Assembly (NCBI GenBank): GCA_007922195.1
Contig: ML682002.1
Span: forward strand, 1 to 64,000
Source of the DNA: Podocnemis expansa
Taxonomy: Eukaryota > Chordata > Testudines > Podocnemididae
DNA: 64,000 nt
Direction of reading: 5' to 3'
Below the pieces are notes generated by a model that searched no databases, was not told the DNA's origin, and saw only the letters and a list, made by a program, of their open reading frames with translations. Of the stretch, positions 42,920 to 53,889 are shown piece by piece. Position 1 is the first letter of the stretch. Every line of letters begins with the position of its first letter. The translations under genes were made by a program, and so were the position numbers.

Positions 42920-44525
42920 GCTGAGTCAGGAAGGAACGGCTTAACGCATCTGCTAATGCGTTGCCTTTGCCAGGTAAGTATTCCGCAAAAAGGTAGATGT
43001 CGTGGTGTATACACCAGTTCCAAAGGGTCATTGCTTCTAAGCACAGACTTGTGGACTGGTTCCCCCTTGGCAGTTGATGTTATGTTGTCCATGCGGATCT
43101 TGATGTGTTTGCCGGCGATGGTGGGAAGGAAAGATTGGCAGGCTCTTAAAACTGCCCTGAGTTCGAGAAGATTTATGTGGAGGAGAGTTTCTGCATGCGA
43201 CCACCTGCCTTGTGCTGTCTGGTGTTGGAGGAAAGCTCCCCAGCCGATGAGAGAGGCGTCAGTGGTGATGGTGAGAAGCGGCTGTGATAAGAGGAAGGGA
43301 ACGCCCAGTAACAAATTGTTTGGATCTTTCCACCAAGACAGGATGTGCTTGATGTAAGCTGGGATGTTTAACAGTCTGTTGCCCGACTGATTGAAAGGGC
43401 GACATCGTGAAAGAAACCACAGTTGGAAAGGACGCATGTGAAGACGGGCGAATCTGACCAAATAAGTTGTTGCTGACATGTGTCCCAACATTCTCATACA
43501 GGTACGCGCTGGAATGATGTTGGATTTCTGGATTAAGAGGACGAGTTGAGTGATCTTGTGAAATCTGTCGAGAGGAAGAAATGCCCTCACTAGAGGTGAG
43601 TATATTCGTGCCCCTATAAAATGGATCTCCTGCATGGGCTTTAGTGATGACTTTTTGTAATTTATGTTTAGGCCTAAGGACAGGAACGAAGTCCAGGTAA
43701 ATCGTACTGCCCGTTGAGCCTGTACATGTGTGAAAGCCGTCAGGAAGAAATTGTCGAGGTAAGGAAATATGTTGATGTGATGCTTTCGGACGAAAGCAGC
43801 TACTGGAGCCATGAGTTTGGGAAAAAAAACTGGGTGCTGTGCATAGTCCGAAAGGGAGTACATTGTACTGATAGTGTTTTGTGAGGAAGATGAAACGTAG
43901 GAATCTCCTGTGGGCAGGAAGGATGGGAACATGAAAGTAAGCATCCCTGAGGTCGAGAGAGGCCAACCAATCTCCTTGATGTAGAGAAGGGAGAATGGTG
44001 TTTAGCATCACCATTTTGAACTTTTTCACTTCAATGTAATGGTTGAGATGTCTGAGATCTAAAATCAGTCTCCAACCCCCCATTTTTTTTCTCTGTGAGG
44101 TAATACGGGGAATAACAGCCTTTTCCCCACTGTTGTTTCGGTACTTCCTCGATTGCTCCAATATATAGGAGGTGTTGGATTTCCTCCTGAAGGAGCTGTA
44201 CATGACTGGGGTCCCTGAAAAGGGACGGGTAGGGGTATTGGGATTTGGGGCATGAAATAAAAGGTATGGAATAGCCCCTTTGAATGATTTCTAGCACCCG
44301 TTTGAGGGATGTTACTCTTTGCCATTGATGAGCAAAAGGGTGTAGTCTGTTTTTGAATATTAGATGTTGTGATGGTGACTGTGGTTGATGGTTTGTTAGA
44401 TGGTTGGCAGCTCTCTCAACCGAGCCATCAAAAGTGTTGTCTAGATTTAGGGGTTTGCATAGTGTGCAGGGTCTGATTAGTTTGTTTCCTGCGAGGCTGG
44501 TGAGACTTCGATCAGAAATTATCAA
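42920..44525 (-). pseudogene. Reverse transcriptase-RNase H of DIRS copy C
   Basis: Frame 1 (44525-44031) carries S-L-F-R-D-P-S-H-V-Q-L-L and G-A-I-E-E-V-P. Frame 2 (44203 to ~43830) carries L-D-L-R-D-A-Y-F-H-V-P-I (first catalytic aspartate) and V-L-P-F-G-L. After a T8 run on the minus strand (43820-43828) the frame shifts, and 43944-42916 carries F-P-Y-L-D-N-F-F-L (second catalytic aspartate now asparagine), the thumb, and RNase H with T-D-A-S-L-I-G-W-G, L-L-E-L-R-A-V and R-M-D-N. The RNase H C-terminus is shifted again, ending near 42930 in A-D-A-L-S-R-S-F. Confidence 0.9.
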
Positions 44526-44533
44526 AGCGTCGA

Positions 44534-46537
44534 TTAGGTTGGGCCTCTGATAGTCTGGAATTGTAGGTTTGAGTCTTGGGAAACCTTCTGTTTGAAGCTG
44601 CCGGGGTGGTAAATACCCAGTGTACGCAAGGTAGCGCGAGACTCCTTTAGGCTGTGCATTACCTCATCTGTCTTCTTTGCAAATAAATTATCTTTTTCAA
44701 AAGGGAGGTCTTCAATTGTGGATTGCATCTGTCTGGGTAGATTGGCAGAATGAAGCCAAGAAGTGCATCTCATTATGACTGCCATACCGAGTGTCCTGGC
44801 AGCAACATCTGCTCCATCTAAAGACGTCTGGAGGGCTGTTCTCACGACAAGGTAAACATTCTGAGATTAATGATTTAAAGTGTTCGCATTTATCATGCGG
44901 TAGGTCTTCGGTGAATTCCATGAATTTGCTATATAGGTGGTGATCATAGTTAGAGAGTAATACAGTATAGTTTGCTATTCGAATTTGCAGTGCTGCAGAG
45001 GTGTAGACCTTCTTGCCCAGTGCATCCAGTTTTTTATCATCCTTGTTTGTCAGATTAAACCTGGAATAGGACTGTTTAGTTCGCTGATTGGCTGCCTCGA
45101 CCACTAGGGAGTTAGGCTGAATACGAGTAAACAAAAATTCACTGCCTGTAGAGGTAATGAAATATTTTTTTATCCACCCTCTTATTAGAAGGGGGGTTAG
45201 ATGCTGGCATTTGCCAAAGAGCTGTTGTGGGCTCTATAATCCCAACGTCCATCGGAAGCGCTAGTTTGCTGGGCGTTGTTGTCTGTAGTATTTTGTATAG
45301 TTTATGTTGATTTGTGGGGTGACAGTCCAAAGGGACATCCATGATAACTGCTGCTAGCTTAAAGAGCTCACAGAATTGCCTTAAGTTGTCTGTTTTGGTA
45401 TCAGGACTGAGAACCTCTGCAACATCAATGTGTTCAGAGATGCTGCTGTGGAGATATCAGGTTGTGATTGTTGTTGAGGATTTAGGATACCCTGTGCCGA
45501 AGGGTAAGCATTTGAAGGGCCCTGTAAAAGGTTATCAAATGGCCAGTTAGCATAGGTCACCCCTGGTGGCGGAGGATAGAAGCACCATGGGGGACAAGAC
45601 CACGGGAAAGCAGCTGAGGGATTTTGTATTAATGGCTGCTGTGCCTGTGGAATTGCTGTTTCTATTGGCCTGGGGCTTGAGGATGCAGATGAGGACAATT
45701 GGAATGAGGAGCACGGAGCTAAAGGTGAATTGGATTGTGAAGAGTCCGACTGGAATAGAGGAGATCCTGGTGAAGAGTGAATGCTAATGTCATCCCTGAG
45801 ATCAGTGTGCTTTGTTTTACTAGCACGTTTTCTGTGAGGCTGGGGCTAAGAAGGCATTTGTATAGTGCTGTCATTTGGCGCGTCTGGCTGTGAGAGAGTT
45901 AACTGCCCTGAAGCGCTGAAAGAAGCCGATGCTGGGGGAAGAAACTACAGGACTGGGAGAGGCGTCACTCCCGGCGCTGCATATGGCACGGGCATGGTGC
46001 CGAATAACGGTGTTGCCAGTGTAAGTGGCGCCGCCGCTTGTGGAGCCGGAACCGCGGGTGTGCACTCTACCGGCACTGCTGAGGCAGCCATGGCTTTTGG
46101 AGCCTTGGTGCTGCTTTTCTTGGCGGTTTTTGTTTTAGTGGAGTCTGCAAGGGTTGCCATACCTGCAGGAGGACCCTTCTGCAGCTCCTTAGATGCCTTG
46201 TCAGAGGCTTTGGCTTGTTTAATAGGGACAGGAGATGAAAGCGCAGAGCACCGCTTGTGCGCTCCCTCAGAAGACTGAGGCAAGGCCTCTGGATCTGATG
46301 CGGGCGCAGAGCCCCTACTAAGAGAAGAAGTTTCAATTTGCGCTCTCTTTCTTTTCTAGTCCTAGCAGTCAGATTGCGGCAATGTTGGCACTCTTGTGAC
46401 AGATGGCTTTTGCCTAGGCATTTAATACAGGCTTGATGGCCATCTGACACTGGCATGGCTTCCTTACAGGAAGTGCAGTGTTTAAATCCTGCGGAGTTAG
46501 TAAGTTTAGCAGCATGAATTAATGATTGTTCAGTCAT
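44534..46537 (-). pseudogene. gag-like gene of DIRS copy C
   Basis: It starts at ATG 46537. The N-terminal cysteine/histidine block is well kept: C-T-S-C-K-E-A-M-P, then C-I-K-C-L-G-K-S-H-L and C-Q-H-C, probably a zinc-binding module. An Ala/Pro-rich linker in a shifted frame (46283-45945) follows, then the central segment H-K-L-Y-K-I-L-Q-T-T-T-P-S (45300) and the C-terminal domain at 45134-44712 with L-G-K-K-V-Y-T-S-A-A-L-Q-I-R-I-A-N. At least four frame changes are present. Confidence 0.82.
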
Positions 46538-46656
46538 GGTAACTTTTTCTTCTCTCTTTCCTTTTTTTTTTTTTTTTTTTTGGTCTTGTCAATTTCAGGC
46601 ACGGAGAGCTGTGGAGAGAGTACAGCTGGAGCCACCGTGGACTCCGTCCAGAGTCG

Positions 46657-46857
46657 GAGGCAGTATAAGGGAACTGAGGAGTGCAGGGAGATCAGAGTGA
46701 TGATGTCAGCAGGGCGGGAAGCCCCACAGCCAATCATCATCGCCTCTCTCTTTCCCCGACAACAGAGCCACTGCTAGGTAAAAAAATCTCCGTTCTGGGG
46801 TGCGGTGCCACACAAAGACCTTACATGGAGCAGTCAGGAACACTGCTCAATGAAGAA
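46657..46857. repeat. Right inverted terminal repeat of DIRS copy C (5' end)
   Basis: The complement of the left repeat. A T20 run (46562-46581) lies just inside the element between this repeat and gag. Confidence 0.9.
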
Positions 46858-47249
46858 CTAATATTTACAGTATTCTTTGAAATCTTCAGATGAAAGGTGC
46901 TATAGTCGCTATTTGTTCCTCAAGCAAAAAACAGGAAGATATCTTGGCATTCTATGTACCACGGTAATAAATTAGCATCTATATAGAAAACAACCTAACA
47001 AGTCTGCATACTTATCATCCATTTGTTGGGATTCAGTTCTTGAAAGACCGGAATTTGGGTTTGTTAGACCACTCCCCACACTTCAAATGAGCTGCTAATG
47101 CTGCTTTGTTGTGTCTTACTTTCATTTCAATAGATCAATGACCATGTATGCTGAATGACTAACAAGTCCCTCCTTATCCACATGTGCACCACCCTTCTCC
47201 GACCCCCCCACCCATCCTCCACAACCACAATGCAGATACTCAAGTAAAC
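46858..47249. other. Unassigned flanking sequence
   Basis: Single-copy-looking sequence between DIRS copy C and a hAT element. No feature was recognised. Confidence 0.5.
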
Positions 47250-47437
47250 CAGGGGTCTCAAACTCAAATCACCACGAAGGCCACATGAAGACTAGTATGG
47301 TAGCCCCACAGCCGCACCACAGGAACGTTTTCATGCCACAGTATCGCAAATATTGACAGCAATAGTGTCATTGCAGACCACAAAAAATAACTTTAGGAGC
47401 TGCATATGGCCCTCAGGCTGCAAGTTTGAGACCCCTG
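47250..47437. mobile_element. hAT-type MITE, CAGGGGTCTCAAAC family, copy 3
   Basis: The ends CAGGGGTCTCAAAC and GTTTGAGACCCCTG are perfectly inverted. A perfect 8-bp duplication, aagtaaac, flanks it (47242-47249 and 47438-47445). It is 188 bp and non-coding. Confidence 0.95.
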
Positions 47438-47820
47438 AAGTAAACTGATAATCTGAGGATTCCACCAAACTCTCTCAGGAAGTCTGTCCTCTGAGGGTCA
47501 TATTTCCAGCAGAAAAGTGCTGACCATTCTCAAGTCATTTTTTGCCTGAAAGCTACAGTAAATGTAAAAAGTCTTCCTCAGTAGATAAATAAGATTACAG
47601 AATCAGTGTATACTAGTAAACATTTCAGAACAGTCTTTCAGGAAAAGTTAAAATACCAAGTGCGAAGCTTGGTGACTGGAGAGCAAGGAAGTTCATTATT
47701 ATACTCCACTAAGATCAGCTGAATCGTTCTCAACAGTGCAACTCTTCACTCAATAGATATGCGTCCTGTCTGTACTCAGAATAATGGGGAGACTCGCAAA
47801 GGAGGCAATGTGGCCTAGTA

Positions 47821-48203
47821 CAGTGATTCTCAATCAGGGGTACATGATACACATAGGTCTTCCAGAGTGTACATCAAATCATGTCAATATTTGCCTAGTT
47901 TTACAACAGGCTATATGAAAAGCACTAGTGAAGTCAGCACACAAAATTTCATACAGACAACTTGTTTACTCTTCTCTATGTACAGTATCAGTGTTTCTCA
48001 ACCTGAGAGTCATGATCTTTTTTTTTCTTTAATTGTATAGTAAAAGTGAGAAAGCAAGCAGTTTCTCAGTAACAGTGTGCTGTGACACTTTTGTATTTTT
48101 ATGTTTGTAGTATGCAGTTTTTAAGTGATGTGAAACTTGGGGTACACAAGACTAATCAGCTTCTTGAAGGGAGTACAGTGGTCTGTGAAGGCAGAGAACC
48201 AGC
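47821..48203. mobile_element. Non-autonomous hAT-like element with 'cagtgattctcaa' end
   Basis: The left end cagtgattctcaatcagggg and the right part (gtgaaacttggggtacac ... gagaacca) match a widespread amniote hAT family. An internal 'cagtgtttctcaacctgaga' at 47989 suggests a second, nested or rearranged, end. A clear target duplication is not visible. Confidence 0.6.
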
Positions 48204-48204
48204 A

Positions 48205-48350
48205 GCTCAGGGAACAGAGCACTGAACCAGAACCCAAGAGACCTCATTCTATTCCTAGATTTGCCACTAACTTATTATGTGACCTTGGACAAGTCATTTC
48301 TTTGTGCCTCAATCTCATCATCTGTAAAATGACCATAATGATACTGATCT
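48205..48350 (+). mobile_element. MIR SINE
   Basis: The MIR core is readable in order: 'tttgccactaacttattatg', 'gtgaccttggacaagtcatt', 'tgtgcctcaatctcatcatc', 'tgtaaaatgaccataatgat'. It is an ancient amniote SINE in plus orientation. Confidence 0.88.
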
Positions 48351-48673
48351 CCTTTTAGATCTAGATCCACTGATAAAAAGTGCTAAGTATAATTACTGAT
48401 GCAAGATTTTAATAGGTACCATTGCCTTTAGCCTCTCACAGAGGCAGCACAGCTATAGGACTGGAATTGTTTATAGGTCTAACTGCAGACTCTTCATCAT
48501 CAATCATATGTAAACCAAAAAGAATTAATCTTTTAAGCCCAGAGTTAATTTGCATAATTTTTTCTTGTAAACAGAAGGGATTTCATAGGGAAATCATAGA
48601 GAAAAGGCACAAGGAAATAGAGTAATTTTAGAGGGTCACTTTTCAGAGCAGAACCATACAATCACTACAAAAG

Positions 48674-48704
<31 letters not shown>

Positions 48705-51430
48705 TTTTAAACAAGTGTTCCCAAAATGAATCAGCAACATTGTGAGGGGAGAGCAGCAAGGATGGAATCAAATTTTGCCTTTGAAGTACACAGAGTATTG
48801 AAAACTTCATAGACTAAGGCTGTGTTTTGGAAAATCAATGAAGAATGATAGCAAGTACTTGCAAAAGTAAGGAAACTTAAAGCGTCCTCATTTTTGAAGT
48901 ACCAAAAAAGGCAATAATGCTGACTGGTTTTAAATTATAGCAACACATTCTATATTTCTCATTATGGATTTATGAACATTTCCATTAAATCAACTCCTTA
49001 TTTTCAAGCATTTCTAATGTGACTGTAAAACTTTGCCCTAAGCTATAGTGTTGTCATTTACTGTTAGGCATGGCACAAAAACAGTTAAAATAGTTTTAAA
49101 ACATTTGCTTTGCCATTTTAAATTATAAACACAGCTAAGATTGCCAGTATTTGACACTTATTTGTCCTTGCATAAACCTAAAACAGCCTTGATTTTTGTA
49201 CTCCCCCGTCAGATATTTGGTTTATTCTGTTAATTCAGCCCTCTCGGTAATCAACAAAAAAACCAATGAAGCTATGGATGAGAAATCAGCTGATACAAAT
49301 ATGGAGATACACTGTCATACTATTTTATTAAAGAATGTACCCGCTTTTTAGACTAGGACAATGTCAAGGCTGATGTGTTTACACTTGTTAATCCCTAGTC
49401 ACTCTTGTTTGGATTTGAAGCTGTATATCTAGCTATCCTGCCATCTTGCCCCAATGCATGCAGTGTTTTAGGTAAAAGTCTTATTGTCCAAATTCCTCGC
49501 TCTTCAGACAGGAACACTAATATTTTCCAATATTCTAACAACATGCCAGAATGAAAGAGGAAGAGAGAAATGGATCACTAAGAAGCCACGTCCCAGGATT
49601 GCTGACATCACATAGCTCTGCTGAGATGCTGTGATCTTCATCAAATTATACAGCATGTTATTGCTAGATGATTTATTAATTATTATTATTATTATTTAGC
49701 CTGATCTGACACAGTGCTCAAAGTAGGTGCATGGCTTGGTCGCTACAAAAGATGTGAGAGGAAAGGTGGGTGGCTAAACACTATTATAGCTGTCTGCATA
49801 TTTACCATAATGGTCAGAAATGAGGTGCCTAAACACTGTCCAGGTAAATTAGGATACAATGAAGGAGCTTAGTGCAATGTTCATCAAACTGTGGGTTGTG
49901 ACCCAGTAGTGGGCTGCGACCCAGTAGTGGGTTGCAGACCGGCAGGCACTGGGTCGTGGCACATAGCTACCTCTCACTCCCTTCCAGCCTCCGGGAGCAT
50001 GGGGGAAGGGGAGGAGCCATAGCCAGCCACTGCATGGCCTGCAAGCAAGGTTCTAGCTAGGAGTTGTAGTTCACACGGTCTCAGGGAATAGAAAGGTAGA
50101 AAGATTACATTTCCCAGTGTGCCATGAGCGCACGTGTGCTTTTGCTTTCTTTTCCCATAGCCAAGTGCTAGGCTAGTCTTTAAATGCCACAGGACTCCCT
50201 GCTTCTTTTGCCAGTTTGTAAGTGTTTGGGTCGCTGTTGCCCCATAGCCATAGGAGTGATAGGTGGCTAGAGCCCGTGGCCTTCAACCCCGCTCCCAGCC
50301 CAGTATGGATGTTTCGTGCGCTTGTGGGGGGCTTGCTCTGTCTTAGTGAGCCTGGGACATGAGAGAGGCCCAGGGCTTCATTGGGGCAGAAGGGATCCAT
50401 GGGGCTTTATCTTGGGACTGGGATCCCTCAGATGCAATTGAGGTGTGAGGCACGGGAGGTTGGAAAGGCCTGGGTAACTTCTGGGATGTGGTAGTGCATC
50501 CTTGGTGGGGATGAAGGGGCCTTCAAACTCAGCTGCTGACAAGACTTTCAGTGATTGAAGTGGGTTTTCTGGCTATGGAAAAGTAATGACAGCTGGAGGA
50601 GTTTCACTCAAGACTGCTGTTGCAAGCATGTACCAAGGATGCTTCCCACTGACGTGCATCTCACTGGGAATAGTCACAGAAAATAGTGTGAAAACCCAAA
50701 TTTTAGATTTTATATTGCAATAATTTTGTTCTGTAAAATGAAATCTAAAAAGCCTAAAGGAGTACCACTGTTGTAGAGCTAGGGGTGATATGTTTAAGTG
50801 GGGCATGGAAGCGTTGAGAATATGGCCCAAGACAGGTAATACGGAGGAGTTGAAAAATGACCTTTTAGCCGAAGGACTAAACTTTTGGGGGGAGAGATAG
50901 GAGGAAGGTGTAATGTCTTTCAGCAAGGCCCAGAGGCTGGTGTGTCTGGTTTGAGCTCTCATTCCCCACTTTCAGGTGCTGGTACAGAGGGAAAAGTAAC
51001 AGGGCTTGCAAGGAAACTCATTTTTATGTATTATTTTCTGGCCCAAGGGTATCTAATTAATGAATATGAAGTTCCCAACACATAACAGTATGCTACAAAG
51101 GAGAAATAGTTTTTCTTTTTGCACAGCCACCCTTGATCCTAGGGGAGAGTAAGCATGTGGCTGCCCGTAACTCCACAGCTGGCCTGCACTGCTGTTCAGT
51201 TTTCTGGAAGTGGCTGCTTTTTTATTTAGTGGAGGGTTGCTGCATGGCAGAGGGGTCCCGAGGAAAAAATGACAACCACTAGCTTAGTGGACTATCTGGG
51301 TTCTTACAGTCAAATAAATTTCCCTGCTTATAATTAATATAAGGAGCAACAAAGCAAAACTGGTTATACTGGGAGGCATTTTCGAAGAGGATATCTTTCA
51401 ATGTGCCCCTAAAGCAGTAAGACTAAAGGA
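48351..51430. other. Upstream/intronic sequence with simple repeats and weak DNA-transposon traces
   Basis: An (AT)13 microsatellite lies at 48674-48699 and an (ATT)n at 49674-49697. At 49880-49945 a 'gtgggttgtgacccagtagt' motif is repeated imperfectly, typical of one end of a hAT-like family. At 50168-50205 a short piece of the palindrome-forming unit occurs ('tagtctttaaatgccacagg'). The minus-strand open stretch at 50573-50962 has no recognisable domain. Confidence 0.5.
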
Positions 51431-51438
51431 GTCTAATC

Positions 51439-52259
51439 CAGTGGTTCCCAAACTGCGGCGCATGATGGCTTTCAAAGTGGCCCGCTGCTCTCTTCCTGCT
51501 GACTCCAGAAGGAAGATGCTGACCAAGGACCCAGGCAGTGTGTGTTTCCACATGGATAAAAGACCAGTGCAGACTCCTACAGCCAAGGAGATGGGAGATT
51601 AGCATTCCCCTCCCACCGTCTGTAGCAGGGAGCACAGCAAAGAACTCCGCCCAGGTACACAGACACTAGGGCTCCTCTCAGAGCCACAGGGAGGGGAGAA
51701 CAGATCTTCCACCCTCTTGATTACATAAGGGAGCCGCTGCCTAGGGACCCAGGTGGAGCACACAGGGTTACAAGACTTGTCAATTTCCAAAGGGATAGTC
51801 GTGTTAGTCTAGTCCAGTAAAAAAACAACAAGGAGTTGTGTGGCACTTTAAAACTAACTGATTTATTTTTTACATGAGCTTTTGTGGGAGAAGATCTCAC
51901 TTCCTCAGATGCTTTGAAGATGGGTGTACTTACAGAAAGGAATTCCCTTCTGCAAGTACACCCATCTTCGAAGCATCTGAGGAAGTGGGATCTTCTCCCA
52001 CAAAAGCTCATGTAAAAAATAAATCAGTTAGTCTTAAAGTGCCACACAACTCCTTTTTTTTTTTTTTTGTTTTTACAAGACTTGTCCCATTTCCCTGCTA
52101 CAGCTAAGGAGATTAAAGCTCAGCAAGGAGGCTGAACTCCTATGGAACTCTTTCTGTCTGGCTGCAGGGCTCGGGGGCCTGCTGGTACAAACTAGTGGCC
52201 CTTCACAAATTGCACAAATGATACGTCACCCTCAATCCACAAAGGGTTGGGAACAACTG
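51439..52259. mobile_element. hAT-type element holding a nested palindromic insertion
   Basis: The inverted ends CAGTGGTTCCCAAACT and, complemented, CAGTTGTTCCCAACCC match. A perfect 8-bp duplication, gtctaatc, flanks it (51431-51438 and 52260-52267). It is about 515 bp without the nested unit at 51782-52073 and its duplication. Non-coding. Confidence 0.9.
51782..52073. mobile_element. Palindrome-forming (Penelope-like?) insertion inside the hAT
   Basis: The head 'aatttccaaagggatagtcg' is at the left, followed by two inverted arms of about 100 nt with several mismatches around a short centre near 51942, and ending in a T-rich tail. A perfect 13-bp duplication, tacaagacttgtc, flanks it (51769-51781 and 52074-52086). 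The orientation is opposite to the copies at 35577 and 38384. Confidence 0.8.
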
Positions 52260-52267
52260 GTCTAATC

Positions 52268-52819
52268 CTTTACGGAACCTCATTTCCAGGCCCTTTCCAT
52301 CTGAAACAAGGACACTATTTCCTTCTCATGCATTTCAAACCAGCCTTTGTGAACTGCTCGCTCCCAGAGGAGTGCAACTATACTAGTGGTCATGGACAGA
52401 ATTAGTGACTGTGAATACTCACAAGTGCAGATATGATCAATAAAGCTCAGTGTTATATACTTACTATTAAGACTTTGTTTCTGATTTAAGGACTTCCTAG
52501 CAATCTGGGTCAGAGAGTTAAGACCATTTTAAAAGTGACTAAATTAATTAAGTTTCAATTGATTTTAAAATAAGGAGCAGTCCAAACAGAGTAGGAATGC
52601 TGGTAATAAAATGGGCTTTCTATCAGAGAACTTCCCCTCACCAGTATCCATATTGTTCAAATTGTTAATTCAATAATACTTAGAAAACACATAAAACTGG
52701 GACTATCTTAGCTTAATACCCATTGTATAGGAAGGGCAGACAGAACAGAATGTCCTGTCTGCTTGTTCATACACTATTAGAAACACCTTTTTGTCATTCT
52801 TGAATTTTTTTTTATTTCA
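52268..52819. other. Unassigned sequence
   Basis: AT-rich DNA between a hAT and an old CR1. No feature was recognised. Confidence 0.5.
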
Positions 52820-53885
52820 GAAGGTGAAGAAAGCTACTAAGGGAGAGGCTGTTCTGGTCTAATTTTGACAAATAAGAGAGAAAATGCCCGAAACTTTGAA
52901 AATGAAAGGCAGCCTAGCGGCAAGTGAGCATTAAATCATAGGGTTCATGATTCTAAGGAACGGTAGGAAGTAGAACAGAGCAAAGGTAACAAATTTTGAG
53001 AAGGCAGACTTTAGCAAACTCAAAAGTCTCATGGGAAGAAAGTCAAACAGGAAAAACAGTGCAAAAGAGTAGACAGCTTTTCAGGGAAACACTATTAAGG
53101 GCATAACTACATAGGAAAGACAGAAAAGTATGACATGAGATCACCCTGCCTTAACGAGATCTTCATTGTTCTAAATCTCAAAAAGAGTCTTACAAAAAAG
53201 TGGAAATTAGGTCAGATTATAAAGGATGAATGTAAACAAATAACTCAAAAATGTGTAGGAATAAAATAAGGCCATTACACAAATTGAGAGTAAACTAGCT
53301 AGACACATAAAAAGTAGCAAGAAAATATTGAACTAATACATTAGAACAGGGGTTTCGAACTCAAATCACCACGAGGGCTGCATGAGGACTAGTACATTAG
53401 CCCGAGGGCCACACCAGTGAAACCTTTTCATACAGCGATATTGCAAATATTGGTAACAACAGTGTCATTGTGGGCCACAAGAAATAGCATTAGGGGCCAC
53501 ATGCAGCCTGCATGTTTAAGACCCTGCATTAGAAGCAAGACGAAGACCAAGGACAGGATAAGCTTATTACTTAATGAGGGAGTGGGGAACAACAGCAACA
53601 ACAAAAGCTGTAAATGGAAAAGTTACTAAATGACTTGTTTTCAGTTTTCACTGAAAACATTTGCAGTGACTAGATATCTAAAACCAGCGAATGCCAGTAA
53701 AAATGACATTGGGTCAGAGGCTACAATAAGAAAAGAACAAGTTAAAATTCCTTAGATAAGTTAGATGTCTTCAAGGTACTAGGGCCTGATAAAACACATC
53801 CTAGAATACGTAAGGACCTGATTGACGAGGTATTTGAGTCATTAGTGATTATCTTTGAAAAGTCAGGAAGACAGGAGGCAAAAAG
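52820..53885 (+). mobile_element. Old CR1 LINE fragment (ORF2 middle part)
   Basis: Very decayed ORF2 sequence. It reads as endonuclease-RT linker around 52990-53330, then RT N-terminal blocks at 53770-53880 with G-P-D-K-x-H-P-R. A hAT element at 53347-53526 splits it. It stops abruptly where DIRS fragment D begins. Confidence 0.65.
53347..53526. mobile_element. hAT-type MITE, CAGGGGTCTCAAAC family, copy 4
   Basis: The ends caggggtttcgaac and, complemented, cagggtcttaaaca are inverted. A perfect 8-bp duplication, cattagaa, flanks it (53339-53346 and 53527-53534). It is 180 bp and lies inside an old CR1. Confidence 0.9.
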
Positions 53886-53889
53886 TTTC

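Larger units (their letters stand above)
40290..46857 (-). mobile_element. DIRS-type retrotransposon, copy C (second subfamily, best preserved)
   Basis: A full-length DIRS element, 5.8 kb without the 791-bp LTR inserted in its recombinase gene. Inverted terminal repeats are 40290-40523 and 46657-46857, and the internal complementary region is 40583-40689. The order on the minus strand is gag, RT-RNase H, downstream pol, tyrosine recombinase. Frames are longer and domains clearer than in copies A and B, yet frameshifts are present. Terminal sequences differ from copies A/B in base detail but share the overall design. It lies upstream of the PTK2 first coding exon, in sense with PTK2. Confidence 0.93.

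Noticed and set aside
8165..46857. Short target duplications flanking the DIRS copies
   Set aside because: No convincing direct repeat was found at any of the three full copies, which fits recombinase integration.
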